The notes under the pieces are model-generated. The model did no database searches and was not told the DNA's origin. It saw only the letters and a program-made list of their open reading frames with translations. This document shows positions 23,814-32,800 of a DNA stretch of 64,000 nucleotides, piece after piece. Numbering within the stretch: position 1 is the stretch's first letter; each line of letters begins with the position of its first letter. Position numbers and translations under genes: made by a program. The stretch spans positions 1 to 64,000 of the forward strand of contig CAZQKW010000008.1 of the NCBI GenBank assembly GCA_964594075.1, in the 5' to 3' direction. This stretch comes from CAZQKW01 sp964594075 (GTDB taxonomy: Bacteria > Desulfobacterota > WTBG01 > CAIYCZ01).

Positions 23814-25877
23814 TCAGGCTGTGCCGGCAGCTTGTTCATCAAGCACCAAACGTACCGCCCGCGAGAGATCTTCAATTCGGTATGGTTTTTTTAAAAGCCC
23901 CTTTACCCCGCTATTCATCATTTCTTGCACGCTATTGTCAGCCACATATCCCGTACAGAGAATAATTTTAGTATGCGGATCCATAGCCCTTATTTCCTTA
24001 AATGCTTCATAGCCATTCATTGCCGGCATCATCAGGTCGAGTATTACCAAATCTATTTTTGATCGATTTTCATTAAAAAGTTTTACCGCTTCACAGCCAT
24101 TGGATGCTGTAATAACATGATATCCCATTGAACCTAATGATTCTCTTATGGTGCGAATAATAATGTTTTCGTCATCAACCGCAAGAATTGTTTCTTCACG
24201 TGGCCGTTGTTTTGTAGCGGTTTCAGCATCGGTAACCACTGAGTGCGGCTCTCCTGTCGCGGGTAAATAGATTTTAAATGTTGCCCCTTCTCCTTCTTTG
24301 CTAAATACGGTGACAAAGCCCCGATGGTTTTTTGCAATTCTCACCACCGTCGCAAGGCCCAAGCCGGTCCCGATAGATTCATCTTTGGTCGTAAAATATG
24401 GGTCAAAAATCTTTTTCTGTATATCTTCGGGTATGCCCACGCCGGTGTCCTGGACTGAAATTTCCACAAAATTTCCGCCCGTTACATTTTGATAATTTTT
24501 ACAGGCCTCATCATTGAGAAACATATTTTGTGTTTTTAATAAAATGGTACCGCCATCAGGCATGGCATCATGTGCATTAATTAATAAATTCAGCAGCATT
24601 TGATTGAAATGGCATTCGTTTACCTCTGTTGACCGCAAGGATAAATCCAGCTCCACTTGTATCTTATATCGTGTGTCGATGCACTCTTCAAAAAGCTTCA
24701 CGCTGTGTTCAACAAGGGTGTTGATATTCACAACTGTTTTCCCATCATCCCGCGCTTTACCCAAATGTAAAACCTCTCTGGATACTTCTGCCGCGTGAGC
24801 GCAGGATGTTTCTATGGTATTGAGATACCGCATGAGCCGTGCGTCATTTCCCACAATGGACTTCATGATCGAAATATATCCCATAATGCTGGCAAGGATA
24901 TTTTTAAAATTGTGCATCATGCCCCCCATAAGAATCCCCAGGCTTTCAAATTTCTGAGATTTAATGAGCTGCTCTTCCGCCTGCCTCATTATTGCTATAT
25001 CGCGCATCATACAAACAATATGCTGCTTTAAATCATTGGTTATTTTTCTAAAATAAAATTCGACAGGTATTTGGTGCTGACCTACCCCCTCCAGATACCC
25101 GTTCATTATTTTTTCTACATCAAACTGAATTATATCGCTGAAAATCTTCGGCAAAATTTCTGCTGCGGTTTTTCGTTCTGGTTCAGGCATGAAATCCATG
25201 AGCTTTTTCCCAATTATCTCGGTTTTCTTGAGTGCAAGCATTTCTTCCGCAATGGAATTGCAGTCAAAAATCGTCGTATCTTCCCGCAAAAATAAAGCAC
25301 CGGTTCGAGACGCCTTAAAGAGCGCACTGTATTTCTCCTCGGTTTCGGCCAGCCACTGATTATGCAATTTCAGGTAGTCCTGGAGAATATCTGTTCGTTC
25401 TCTCATTTCATTTTCCAAGCTCTTGCGCGAGCTTATATCTCTGGCAGTAACCACCATAAATCGTTCTGCATCCTGCGTGGTAAGGCAAAAACTGAGCTCG
25501 ACAGAAAATTCTTCCCCGTTTTTCTTTAAACCAATAAACTCAAAAGTCTTGGAACTGTTCTCAGGTTGTCCCATTACTGCGCCAAACGGCCTGTAATGAA
25601 AATTGCGATAACGTTCAGGAATCAGTGTGACAAGGTGTTTACCGATAATTTCACCTGCTGTGTAGCCAAATATCTTTTCTGCTTCTTGGTTAAATTGTTT
25701 GATTATTTTTTCCTGATTTATTACCAGAATGCCCACGGGTGCATACTGATACAATAACGAAATATCATCGCGTGTGTCATCCAGTTTTTTTGCACGTAAT
25801 GACTTTTCCGCGCCGCACAAGTCACCTTTTGCTTGTTTTTTAAATAGCCCTTCGATTTTTTCCGCAATATGCGTCAT
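23814..25877 (-). CDS. PAS-PAS hybrid histidine kinase with receiver
   Basis: A 687-residue soluble sensor kinase. PAS domains lie at about 38-150 (IFGYTAGEIIGKHLVTLIPERY) and 180-300, linked by a coiled coil. The dimerisation domain has the phospho-acceptor His322 in MGGMMHNFKNIL, and an HATPase_c domain follows with N-box NLLINAHDAM and G-boxes DTGVGIPED and GTGLGLAT. The C-terminal receiver has its Asp in LVILDLMMP and the conserved Lys in LLKKPY. No membrane segments are seen, so it senses a cytoplasmic signal. GGGAGAA precedes the ATG. No cognate output regulator is adjacent. Confidence 0.9.
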   Translation of the reverse strand: MTHIAEKIEGLFKKQAKGDLCGAEKSLRAKKLDDTRDDISLLYQYAPVGILVINQEKIIKQFNQEAEKIFGYTAGEIIGKHLVTLIPERYRNFHYRPFGAVMGQPENSSKTFEFIGLKKNGEEFSVELSFCLTTQDAERFMVVTARDISSRKSLENEMRERTDILQDYLKLHNQWLAETEEKYSALFKASRTGALFLREDTTIFDCNSIAEEMLALKKTEIIGKKLMDFMPEPERKTAAEILPKIFSDIIQFDVEKIMNGYLEGVGQHQIPVEFYFRKITNDLKQHIVCMMRDIAIMRQAEEQLIKSQKFESLGILMGGMMHNFKNILASIMGYISIMKSIVGNDARLMRYLNTIETSCAHAAEVSREVLHLGKARDDGKTVVNINTLVEHSVKLFEECIDTRYKIQVELDLSLRSTEVNECHFNQMLLNLLINAHDAMPDGGTILLKTQNMFLNDEACKNYQNVTGGNFVEISVQDTGVGIPEDIQKKIFDPYFTTKDESIGTGLGLATVVRIAKNHRGFVTVFSKEGEGATFKIYLPATGEPHSVVTDAETATKQRPREETILAVDDENIIIRTIRESLGSMGYHVITASNGCEAVKLFNENRSKIDLVILDLMMPAMNGYEAFKEIRAMDPHTKIILCTGYVADNSVQEMMNSGVKGLLKKPYRIEDLSRAVRLVLDEQAAGTA

Positions 25878-26204
25878 GTGATGTTCTCCCGTTTGATGTC
25901 GTTCGTCTAACTGGTTTTACGGTTTTTAAAAGCAACTTCTTTGCCAAAATGCATAAAGTATTCCGCTACCATATAATTATTTGAATTTGCTTTGCTAATT
26001 ATTTTATTAACGATTTAATTTCAGCTAATAAAACACCCGTTTCAATCGTCGTATGGTTCAAATTTGGACTATTAGTAAAGACAAGGGTAAGAATGTTGAG
26101 CGTTCTATTGAAGTGGTCTGGATTGTCAAGACAACACAGAACTCTTCACAATCACTTTCTTTCCTTTAAATTTATACCATAAAGGACGATCGCAACCTTA
26201 TCCC
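25878..26204. other. Intergenic region, no gene seen
   Basis: The 327 bases between the kinase and the DUF3108 gene (both minus strand) are AT-rich, with no supportable reading frame, RNA or clear hairpin. It presumably holds the kinase promoter and the end of the upstream transcript. Confidence 0.6.
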
Positions 26205-27044
26205 TCAATGGTACGCACCACTCCGTTTTTTTAAACGCACGCGCAGATCGCCAAACAAATAGGCATCTTCTACTATGCCGCACAGCGGCACAAGATCATC
26301 CGTAAGCCAGCCGATTAATTTTTTACTGGCGATGTGAGTGGTGTTTCTATCCATGGCAAGTATTGCATAATAGGTTCCCTCGCATGGTGTACTGCCTGTA
26401 TTATCAAACGGTAACGGAAAATCTATGGATATTTTTGAAGGGGTTTCGGATACCCAGACTTTGATAACTACTTTTTTCCCCTGACTTATTTTTCCAAAAC
26501 ACCCAAGCCGCAGGTTATAAAACGCAGATAAAAGATCATCTACGTCATTCTTGGGTAGCTGCTTTCTTATCGTTTTTTTCTGTCTTCCGGTGCCTTCGTA
26601 GGTAACTAAAATAACCTTTTTATCATAATCGAATTCAACTGTTTTCTTTCGTTCGCGTTTTCCCTGCCGTATCGCTTCTTGAAACAAAAGAGGTTCAAAA
26701 CGTCCTTTCTCTTGATCAAAACGCATAATGCTTTTCATCGTTTCTTGCATGTTTCTGGATAAAAAACCAACAACCCCTTCGGTTTGGGCATCAACTACTG
26801 CCTCATAATATCCTTGTGAAGTTCTTAAAAAAGCCATATGTGCTCTGGCAGCATTCTTAAAAAGCCAGAAACCAATTGTATATGAAAGATTTTCTCCAAT
26901 GAATGGGATATCCAAAAATGTTTGCTGATAGGTTTCACTGGCTGATGAAATTTTTGGGGATGCTAATATGTTGACCCGGTTTACAGTGATCCCCAAAATA
27001 AGTAAAACGGTAAACCCGTACCTAACTGATCTTCGTTTTTTCAT
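26205..27044 (-). CDS. DUF3108 periplasmic/outer-envelope protein
   Basis: A 279-residue protein with an N-terminal signal sequence (KKRRSVRYGFTVLLILGI, then a polar region). A DUF3108 beta-rich domain follows: PFIGENLSYTIGFWLFKNAARAHM at the start, then MKSIMRFDQEKGRFEPLLFQEAIRQGKRERKKTVEFDYDKK. The family is periplasmic and of unknown function. The ATG directly follows AAGG, so the start is approximate. It stands alone on the minus strand. Confidence 0.8.
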   Translation of the reverse strand: MKKRRSVRYGFTVLLILGITVNRVNILASPKISSASETYQQTFLDIPFIGENLSYTIGFWLFKNAARAHMAFLRTSQGYYEAVVDAQTEGVVGFLSRNMQETMKSIMRFDQEKGRFEPLLFQEAIRQGKRERKKTVEFDYDKKVILVTYEGTGRQKKTIRKQLPKNDVDDLLSAFYNLRLGCFGKISQGKKVVIKVWVSETPSKISIDFPLPFDNTGSTPCEGTYYAILAMDRNTTHIASKKLIGWLTDDLVPLCGIVEDAYLFGDLRVRLKKRSGAYH

Positions 27045-27110
27045 CCTTCATTCTTGCCGCAGCAGCTTTAAAAATTTAACAGGTACTATCTTAAAAAGCA
27101 TGCTTGCTGC

Positions 27111-27139
27111 TTGACGATAAACGCCTTTTAAACTATGTA
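27111..27139 (+). promoter_or_regulatory. Promoter-like element upstream of the VOC gene
   Basis: TTGACG (27111-27116), a 17-base spacer and TATGTA (27134-27139). It is the only good plus-strand promoter match in the 378-base gap 27045-27422, but the repeat element lies between it and the gene. Confidence 0.4.
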
Positions 27140-27235
27140 TTTTAAATAAAATGTGAATAAGTTAATATCCCTTAAATTTATTATAGAAAAAAATATTTAT
27201 GCAAATCAATGTTGTCCCAAATACGAGATCGGCAC

Positions 27236-27356
27236 GTCCCGCGCTGCGGGACTCGCGATGACCGCGAAAGAACATCACTGCGCGGGGCGTGCAGTCTCAG
27301 CGTACAGTGCTCATAAAAGAACGAAGTTCCTTAGGAGGAATCCCGCAGAGCGGGAT
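27236..27356. repeat. GC-rich element with two related hairpins
   Basis: Two short perfect hairpins flank about 100 bases: GTCCCGC-GCT-GCGGGAC (27236-27252) and ATCCCGC-AGA-GCGGGAT (27340-27356). The surrounding sequence (GCGATGACCGCGAAAG; AGGAATCCCGCAGAGCGGG) resembles dispersed REP/MITE-like repeats found in many bacterial genomes. It is clearly more GC-rich than its flanks. A 78-residue frame across it is not a gene. Confidence 0.55.
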
Positions 27357-27422
27357 GAAGAAGCACTCCCGTTTTTAGAAATTATGTAACAACAAAATGG
27401 TAATGCCTTATCTTGGACAGAA

Positions 27423-27854
27423 ATGAATGGAAATAAAAACATGATAAAAAAAATTAGACATATAGGAGTTATTGTTAGTAACATTTATGAAGCTGTGGAA
27501 ATGTATAAGAAGCTTCTGGATCTAAAAGATGAAGACATTACATTTGTCCCCCCTCGGGGGACAGAAACAGATACTGTCTTTGCCTTCATTCCAGTGGGTG
27601 ATATTGAGTTGGAATTAATTCAACCCATTACCGAGAAATTCAAAGCGTTTTTAGGAAATCCTCGGGAGGGGATAAACCATGTTGCCTTCATCGTAGACGA
27701 TCTTAATAAGGCTGTTCAAAAAATGTTAGAGAAAGGGATTCACCTGGGCCATGTAACAAAAGATGGCATTCTTGATATGCAGCGAAGTCGGGTTGCGTAT
27801 TTTAACCCACAGCACACAGGAGGAATACTCATTGAGTTTGTCGAGCCTAAATAG
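27423..27854 (+). CDS. VOC-superfamily protein, methylmalonyl-CoA epimerase-like
   Basis: A 143-residue protein with two betaalphabetabetabeta modules. It has the metal ligands expected for methylmalonyl-CoA epimerase: His in IRHIGVIV, Glu in IELELIQP, His in GINHVAFIV and Glu in LIEFVEP. The reaction would interconvert (R)- and (S)-methylmalonyl-CoA, which would fit the corrinoid genes elsewhere in the window, but no mutase is present. Other VOC functions remain possible. The start is uncertain (ATG 27423 or 27441). Confidence 0.75.
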   Translation: MNGNKNMIKKIRHIGVIVSNIYEAVEMYKKLLDLKDEDITFVPPRGTETDTVFAFIPVGDIELELIQPITEKFKAFLGNPREGINHVAFIVDDLNKAVQKMLEKGIHLGHVTKDGILDMQRSRVAYFNPQHTGGILIEFVEPK

Positions 27855-27887
27855 TGTGGAGATAGTGCATCTGAGCACATGACTAAT

Positions 27888-28442
27888 TCACTTATAGCGG
27901 GGTTTAAAAAGAATTGCCGGCTGTGTAGTTGCTGAAAAGATAAACCCCGGCACTTCTCTGACTGAACCATATTTGACCATGAGTTCTTCTATCGGTCCTG
28001 CGTCAAGCGCATGCACTGGACACGAATCCACACACACCGGCATCTTATGATCTGCCAGGCGGTCAGCACAGAACGTGCACATCTGCATTTTTGCATGTGC
28101 TTCTTTGCCAAACTGCGGCACATCATACGGACAGGCACTTTTGCATGCCCCGCAAGCGTCATAACCCAAACATTCCTCACGATTTACAGTCATTATCCCG
28201 GTTTGTTTGCTTTTACTTATAGCGCCGACCGGACAAACGTTGGCACAGGATGGCATATCGCAATGATTACACGAAACAGAGAGATACGTCAAAAATACGT
28301 TTGGATATGTTCCCCATTCGCATGATGTTACTTTGCGCCAGAATATTGAGCCATCCAGTATGTTATTCCAATCCTTACAGGCAATCACGCACGTATGGCA
28401 TCCGATACAGCGCGATTGATCAAAATAAAACGCCATCTGCAT
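27888..28442 (-). CDS. DmsB-like ferredoxin subunit of a molybdo-oxidoreductase
   Basis: A 184-residue electron-transfer subunit with Cys motifs for four [4Fe-4S] clusters: CIGCHTCVIACK, CNHCDMPSCANVCP, CLGYDACGACKSACP and MCTFCADRL...CVDSCP. The third motif has the longer Cx5C spacing seen in some DmsB relatives. The C-terminal ALDAGPIEELMVKYG segment is typical of DmsB. It follows the catalytic subunit gene by 108 bases on the same strand. No signal peptide. Confidence 0.88.
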   Translation of the reverse strand: MQMAFYFDQSRCIGCHTCVIACKDWNNILDGSIFWRKVTSCEWGTYPNVFLTYLSVSCNHCDMPSCANVCPVGAISKSKQTGIMTVNREECLGYDACGACKSACPYDVPQFGKEAHAKMQMCTFCADRLADHKMPVCVDSCPVHALDAGPIEELMVKYGSVREVPGFIFSATTQPAILFKPRYK

Positions 28443-28550
28443 GCCTCGTTCCCTCTTTAAACAGTTTAAATTCTGAACATGAAATCACTTATGCTAAAAC
28501 AATTTTAGAACCGATTTTAAATATAAATATGTTATGTATCCCATAAAGCA

Positions 28551-30719
28551 TTAAATCTTCTGCACCTCGACCAGACAAGTATTGCTGCAGAATGCTCCTG
28601 CTGGCGAGTGCTCGTCCTTAAGCAACACATTAACGCACCCGCCCCGATCAATGCCGTTCTCATCAGGCTTGAACCATGCTCCCTGGTCAATACTTACCAC
28701 GCCGGGCATAATACGTTCAGTAACTTTAGCTGGTAAAATGAGTGTGCCTCGGTCATTAAAAACTTTAACGGCATCACCATTATTTATATCTCTCTGGCAA
28801 GCATCAAGAGTGTTTATCCAAACTGTCTGCGGTTCCAGATCTCTCAACCAAGGAATATTGTCCATCTGCGAATGAATGCGCCTTTTAAAGTGTGTTGAAA
28901 TGAGTTGCAGGGGATATTTATGCGTGAGACGGTCATTTCTGCCCTCCCATGATTCAATATAGGTGGGGATGGGCGGCAGCTTTGGATTATTCAGATCTGC
29001 CAACCGCTGAGAATATATCTCAATTTTGCCCGATGGGGTGGGAAACGGATGATTAGACGGATCGCTGATTTCTTCTCTAAAAGCAATAGCCGGTTGCTTG
29101 AGAGAAATTTTATAAACACCCGTTTGCTTCAGTTTGTCGAAACTGACGAGCGGTTTTGTGGCCGTAAAGTCCTCCGCCGCTTTCCACGCAAGTCTGAGCC
29201 ATTCGTCTTCGGTCTTGTCGCTGTAACCCCTGATACCCAGAAGCGGGGCAAGTTCATTGCATATTTGAAAATCTGATTTTGATTCATAATATGAGTTAAT
29301 AGCTTTATGGGCATAAATAATGTATGGCCCCGCATGCCATGGTCTGACAATATCATTGCGCTCTAAGAAGGTATTGACCGGCAATACTATATCAGCAAAG
29401 CGGGCTGTTGCGGTCATAAACTGCTCGTGTACAACCATAAATTCAAGTTTCTGTAATGCCTGAACCGCTTTATTGGTATTCATGAATTGATTTACGGGGT
29501 TTCCATTCGTTGTATAGACCATTTTGAAGTCAGCCGGATACCCCCCTGCAGTTCCGTTGATGATGGCATCCCATACTTTTGTAATATGCACGCCTTTTTT
29601 GGGCGCCGTGCCTTCAGGCAAATTACCCGGTTTTCCCCCATGCAAGAGCGCAGCGGATGCAAGCGGCTGAAGACCGACCGGAGCCAGACCAAAACCTGCC
29701 GGTTCGCCGCCATAGATGCCAATATTACCCGTAAGTGCGGCAAGGGTTGCCGCAGCGCGATGAAATTGTTCACCAAAAGCGGTGCGCCCCGGCGCCCCAA
29801 GCGTTTGAAGTTTGGCGGGTTTCATGGTGGCATATTCTCTGGCGAGTTGCGCGGTAGTGTCGGCAGGAACGCCCGTTATATCTTCTGCCCATCCGGGGGT
29901 TTTTTGCACGCCGTCATTGACGCCCATGAGGTAATCATTGAATATTTCAAAGCCGGTAGTGTGTGCATTAAGAAATTTCCAATCATGCAGATTCTCGTTT
30001 ATTATCACGTATGCCATAGCTAATAGCATGGCTGTGTCTGTACCAGGTCTGATGGGTATCCACTGTGAACCAAACGCTGCTGCAGAATCAGTAAAGCGCG
30101 GATCAATGGCAACAATTTTTACTCCCTTCTCTTTAGCGCGAATCAAAAAATTGCTGGTTGTGGTGATTTGAATGGTCTCCGCAGGGTTCCAGCCCCACAT
30201 TATAATGAGACGTGCATTGGGCAGATCATCGCGGGTATGTCCGGTTATAAGCGTTCCATAGGTCATTTCTGAGGCAACCAGCCCGCCCCAAAATGAGGCT
30301 GATCCCCATGTCGGGGTAAAACCCCCAAACATGGTGAGCAGTCGCACCACAGCAAGCTGGCTGTGCAACAGGGTGCCCGTGTTGCCAGAGTAGCTCACAT
30401 GCAAGATTGAATCATTGCCATAGGTTTTTTTAATTCGTTTCATCTCGCTTGCAACCGTCTCAAGAGCTACGTCCCAGGAAATGCGTTTAAATAAGCCTTC
30501 TCCCCTTTTGCCACAACGTATCATAGGATATTTCAGCCGATCCGGTGCATACACTCGCTGCCGATAAGCTCGTCCGCGGACACAGGCCCTGAGCTGCGGC
30601 TCATCGCCATCATCAGTAGAAATTCTGGTAATTATTCCGTCTTTTATATGAACTTTGAGAACGCACCTGCCACCGCAGTCGTGAGTGCACGTTGTAAACA
30701 CTGTCTTTTCATCACACAT
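28551..30719 (-). CDS. DMSO reductase-family molybdopterin catalytic subunit
   Basis: A 722-residue molybdo-bis-MGD enzyme. The N-terminal [4Fe-4S] site is CTHDCGGRC with a later Cys in RACVRG. MGD-binding regions include WGWNPAET, IDPRFTDSAA and the C-terminal VKVFNDRGTLILPAKVTERI. It is DmsA-like overall. There is no Tat signal and no DmsC-type membrane anchor gene, so the enzyme is probably cytoplasmic, with an unknown substrate (an S-oxide, N-oxide or other oxo-transfer substrate). Its promoter region is shared with the divergent SpoU gene. Confidence 0.88.
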   Translation of the reverse strand: MCDEKTVFTTCTHDCGGRCVLKVHIKDGIITRISTDDGDEPQLRACVRGRAYRQRVYAPDRLKYPMIRCGKRGEGLFKRISWDVALETVASEMKRIKKTYGNDSILHVSYSGNTGTLLHSQLAVVRLLTMFGGFTPTWGSASFWGGLVASEMTYGTLITGHTRDDLPNARLIIMWGWNPAETIQITTTSNFLIRAKEKGVKIVAIDPRFTDSAAAFGSQWIPIRPGTDTAMLLAMAYVIINENLHDWKFLNAHTTGFEIFNDYLMGVNDGVQKTPGWAEDITGVPADTTAQLAREYATMKPAKLQTLGAPGRTAFGEQFHRAAATLAALTGNIGIYGGEPAGFGLAPVGLQPLASAALLHGGKPGNLPEGTAPKKGVHITKVWDAIINGTAGGYPADFKMVYTTNGNPVNQFMNTNKAVQALQKLEFMVVHEQFMTATARFADIVLPVNTFLERNDIVRPWHAGPYIIYAHKAINSYYESKSDFQICNELAPLLGIRGYSDKTEDEWLRLAWKAAEDFTATKPLVSFDKLKQTGVYKISLKQPAIAFREEISDPSNHPFPTPSGKIEIYSQRLADLNNPKLPPIPTYIESWEGRNDRLTHKYPLQLISTHFKRRIHSQMDNIPWLRDLEPQTVWINTLDACQRDINNGDAVKVFNDRGTLILPAKVTERIMPGVVSIDQGAWFKPDENGIDRGGCVNVLLKDEHSPAGAFCSNTCLVEVQKI

Positions 30720-30818
30720 GGCAATCTCGCTATTTAATGTTGAAAAAATTGTTTACTGTTTTATAAGTAGTTAAGTAAACTATAAACGCTTAAATACAAA
30801 ATGTAAAGGCTTGCAACT

Positions 30819-31592
30819 ATGTTCATTGAATCAAGAGATAACAGACATTTTAAGGAATTTAAAAAATTGATTACTGTTGATGGGGTACGCAAATATGGCC
30901 GGGTTATAGTGTCAGGCAAAAAACTAATAAAAGAAATTGCACAATCTACTGCGCAAGGCTGTATTGCACTGATAATACCTGAACGATACGCTGATGATAA
31001 CCCAGAAATAACTGCTATCATAAAAAAATTCGCTGACGCTGCCGCACTTTATACGCTGAAGAAGCATCTTTACAATGAACTCGATTACTTCAACACCGGT
31101 GCTCCGCTTCTTGTTATTAAGGTTCCCGTGATTCCTGAATGGGACTTGACTCTTGACGTGGGCTGCAATTTACTCATACCCTTTCAAGACCCGACAAATG
31201 TAGGAGCAGTTATTCGCTCTGCAGTGGGCTTTGGTATAAAAAAAATTATCATTCTCAAAGAAGCTGCTCACCCCTATCATCCCCGATGCATTAAAGCGTC
31301 GGCAGGCGCCATCTTGCATGCGGCTATATTTAAAGGCCCCTCTATTAAAGAATTAACAGTTTGCTGTAAAAATATCAATCTTCCGGTTATTTCACTTGAT
31401 ATGGCAGGGGTTCCTATTACCGCATTTAAATTCCCCAAAAAATTTCTGTTATTACCCGGTCTTGAAGGCGCCGGGGTGCCTGGTGAATTGAAAAAGTTCT
31501 CCATATCAATTCCAATTACCGTCTCTATTGAATCTTTGAATGCATCTATTGCTGCCTCCATTGCTCTATTCTATTGGAAATATTGTTTGTGA
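30819..31592 (+). CDS. SpoU/TrmH-family RNA 2'-O-ribose methyltransferase
   Basis: A 257-residue SPOUT enzyme that methylates rRNA or tRNA ribose using SAM. The N-terminal substrate-binding domain (residues 1-100) precedes the knotted domain. The three SpoU motifs are visible: FQDPTNVGAVIRSA, LLPGLEGAGVP and SIPITVSIESLNASIAASIALF. The exact target cannot be read from sequence. Divergent from the DmsA-like gene. Confidence 0.9.
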   Translation: MFIESRDNRHFKEFKKLITVDGVRKYGRVIVSGKKLIKEIAQSTAQGCIALIIPERYADDNPEITAIIKKFADAAALYTLKKHLYNELDYFNTGAPLLVIKVPVIPEWDLTLDVGCNLLIPFQDPTNVGAVIRSAVGFGIKKIIILKEAAHPYHPRCIKASAGAILHAAIFKGPSIKELTVCCKNINLPVISLDMAGVPITAFKFPKKFLLLPGLEGAGVPGELKKFSISIPITVSIESLNASIAASIALFYWKYCL

Positions 31593-31829
31593 TGCTCCCC
31601 ATGAACAACACAGGGTATGCTGGTAACTATAATTCATATTGCATTTCGTACCGTTTCATCGCCGCCTAAAAAGCGTGGCTAACGAGGTACCCATCGGTAA
31701 AATATTTTTTAATTTTTCTATCCTGTTTTGTTCAAACGTTGCTCAACCGCTGAACCTTATTTAAGAAACAACCCATGATGCCGAAAAGATTAATGCGCTT
31801 GAACATCTCCCCCTTTCTATTTCTTGCGC

Positions 31830-31860
31830 CGGGGTCGGGCTTTTGCCCGCCCCGTTTTTT
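31830..31860 (+). terminator. Rho-independent terminator downstream of the SpoU gene
   Basis: A GC-rich stem, CGGGGTCGGGC (31830-31840) with GCCCGCCCCG (31845-31854), with one bulged T and a TTTT loop, followed by six T. It lies about 240 bases beyond the SpoU stop. Confidence 0.75.
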
Positions 31861-32335
31861 GTCTTTTCTAAATTCCTCGCCTATCCAGACATCTCCAACA
31901 TTCGAACATATAATCAATTCCTGTGTTGCCTGCCAGAATTTACTGTAAGGGGTAAAGGTTGGCTCTGAATTAAGACTGCGATTTTGACCCTCTGTTAATT
32001 GTTTTTTGTGGCTCCGTGGTTCACAAACAGCATCTTTGAATGACCAACCGTGATACTTTTTACATCAAACAGACAGGACCTTCCCCAAAAATATTCCATT
32101 GTGGGGATGAAGATACGTTTGGGGGTTTTTCATCGCCTCAAAACAACCGTCCGTGCCGGGAATACTTCCGATCAAAGGCCGGATAATAGCGGATGAGAAT
32201 ATTGTTGTGGCGGAGAAAAATCTTTAGACGCTCGTGTGTTGATTTTCCATGCTCCCCGTTGCGCTTTTGTGTTTTCAAGCGGTTTACCTGATTTTCAGCG
32301 CTAATTTATTGGAAAAGTTCTCAACTAAAAACCTC

Positions 32336-32364
32336 TTGACATTTTAGGGCGTAAAAGTTAAGTT
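32336..32364 (+). promoter_or_regulatory. Promoter upstream of the PorD-PorB-NuoE-NuoF operon
   Basis: TTGACA (32336-32341), a 17-base spacer and TAAGTT (32359-32364), about 160 bases before the first gene. A second TATAAT lies at 32491-32496 without a good -35. Confidence 0.5.
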
Positions 32365-32521
32365 TTTTTTGCATTACTACCTTATTTTGCTTTCTTTTTA
32401 CATTTCAGTCGTTGCCTGACCTATCCCGCCCAGGCTGGAGAGGCATGGGCCGGCCAATTAAATATGCGATATATACCTACGTAGCTATACTATAATGATA
32501 CAATGATAAGGGAGAAACACA

Positions 32522-32800
32522 TTGGCTACTAAAACGTTTGAACAGGAAAAAATTGGATGCTATCTGCTTGAAACAAACATGGCGCAACCATTTGAGCCGG
32601 GCACTAAGCCGGAATTGAAACCAGAGTGGGACAAGGACTTGTGTGTGCGTTGTGCGTTATGTTACATCTATTGCCCGGATGCTGCTATCAGCCGTCAGGA
32701 GGACGGCTATTTTGCAGCCGACCCTGATCTTTGCAAAGGTTGCGGCGTTTGTCACCGCGAATGCTGGTTTGGTGCTATTAGCATGGTAAAGGAGGACTGA
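32522..32800 (+). CDS. PorD-like dicluster ferredoxin subunit
   Basis: A 92-residue protein resembling the delta subunit of 2-oxoacid:ferredoxin oxidoreductases. It has a short N-terminal arm and then two [4Fe-4S] motifs, CVRCALCYIYCP and CKGCGVCHRECW; the second has a W where Pro is usual. It starts at TTG 32522, with GGGAG upstream. Its stop overlaps the ATG of the next gene (TGATG), which indicates translational coupling. First gene of a four-gene redox operon. Confidence 0.85.
   Translation: MATKTFEQEKIGCYLLETNMAQPFEPGTKPELKPEWDKDLCVRCALCYIYCPDAAISRQEDGYFAADPDLCKGCGVCHRECWFGAISMVKED

Larger units (their letters stand above)
31593..32521. other. Long intergenic region without a recognisable gene
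   Basis: 929 bases between the SpoU gene and the redox operon. I find a terminator at 31830-31860, a promoter at 32336-32364 and no convincing reading frame. A minus-strand 61-residue frame (31732-31917) lacks a Shine-Dalgarno and family features. No tRNA or known small RNA is recognised. It may contain decayed coding sequence. Confidence 0.5.

Noticed and set aside
27153..27389. 78-residue plus-strand reading frame
   Set aside because: It runs through the GC-rich repeat with hairpins, has no Shine-Dalgarno and shows no protein-like features.
31732..31917. 61-residue minus-strand frame in the long gap
   Set aside because: No ribosome binding site, no recognisable motif, and it spans the terminator hairpin.
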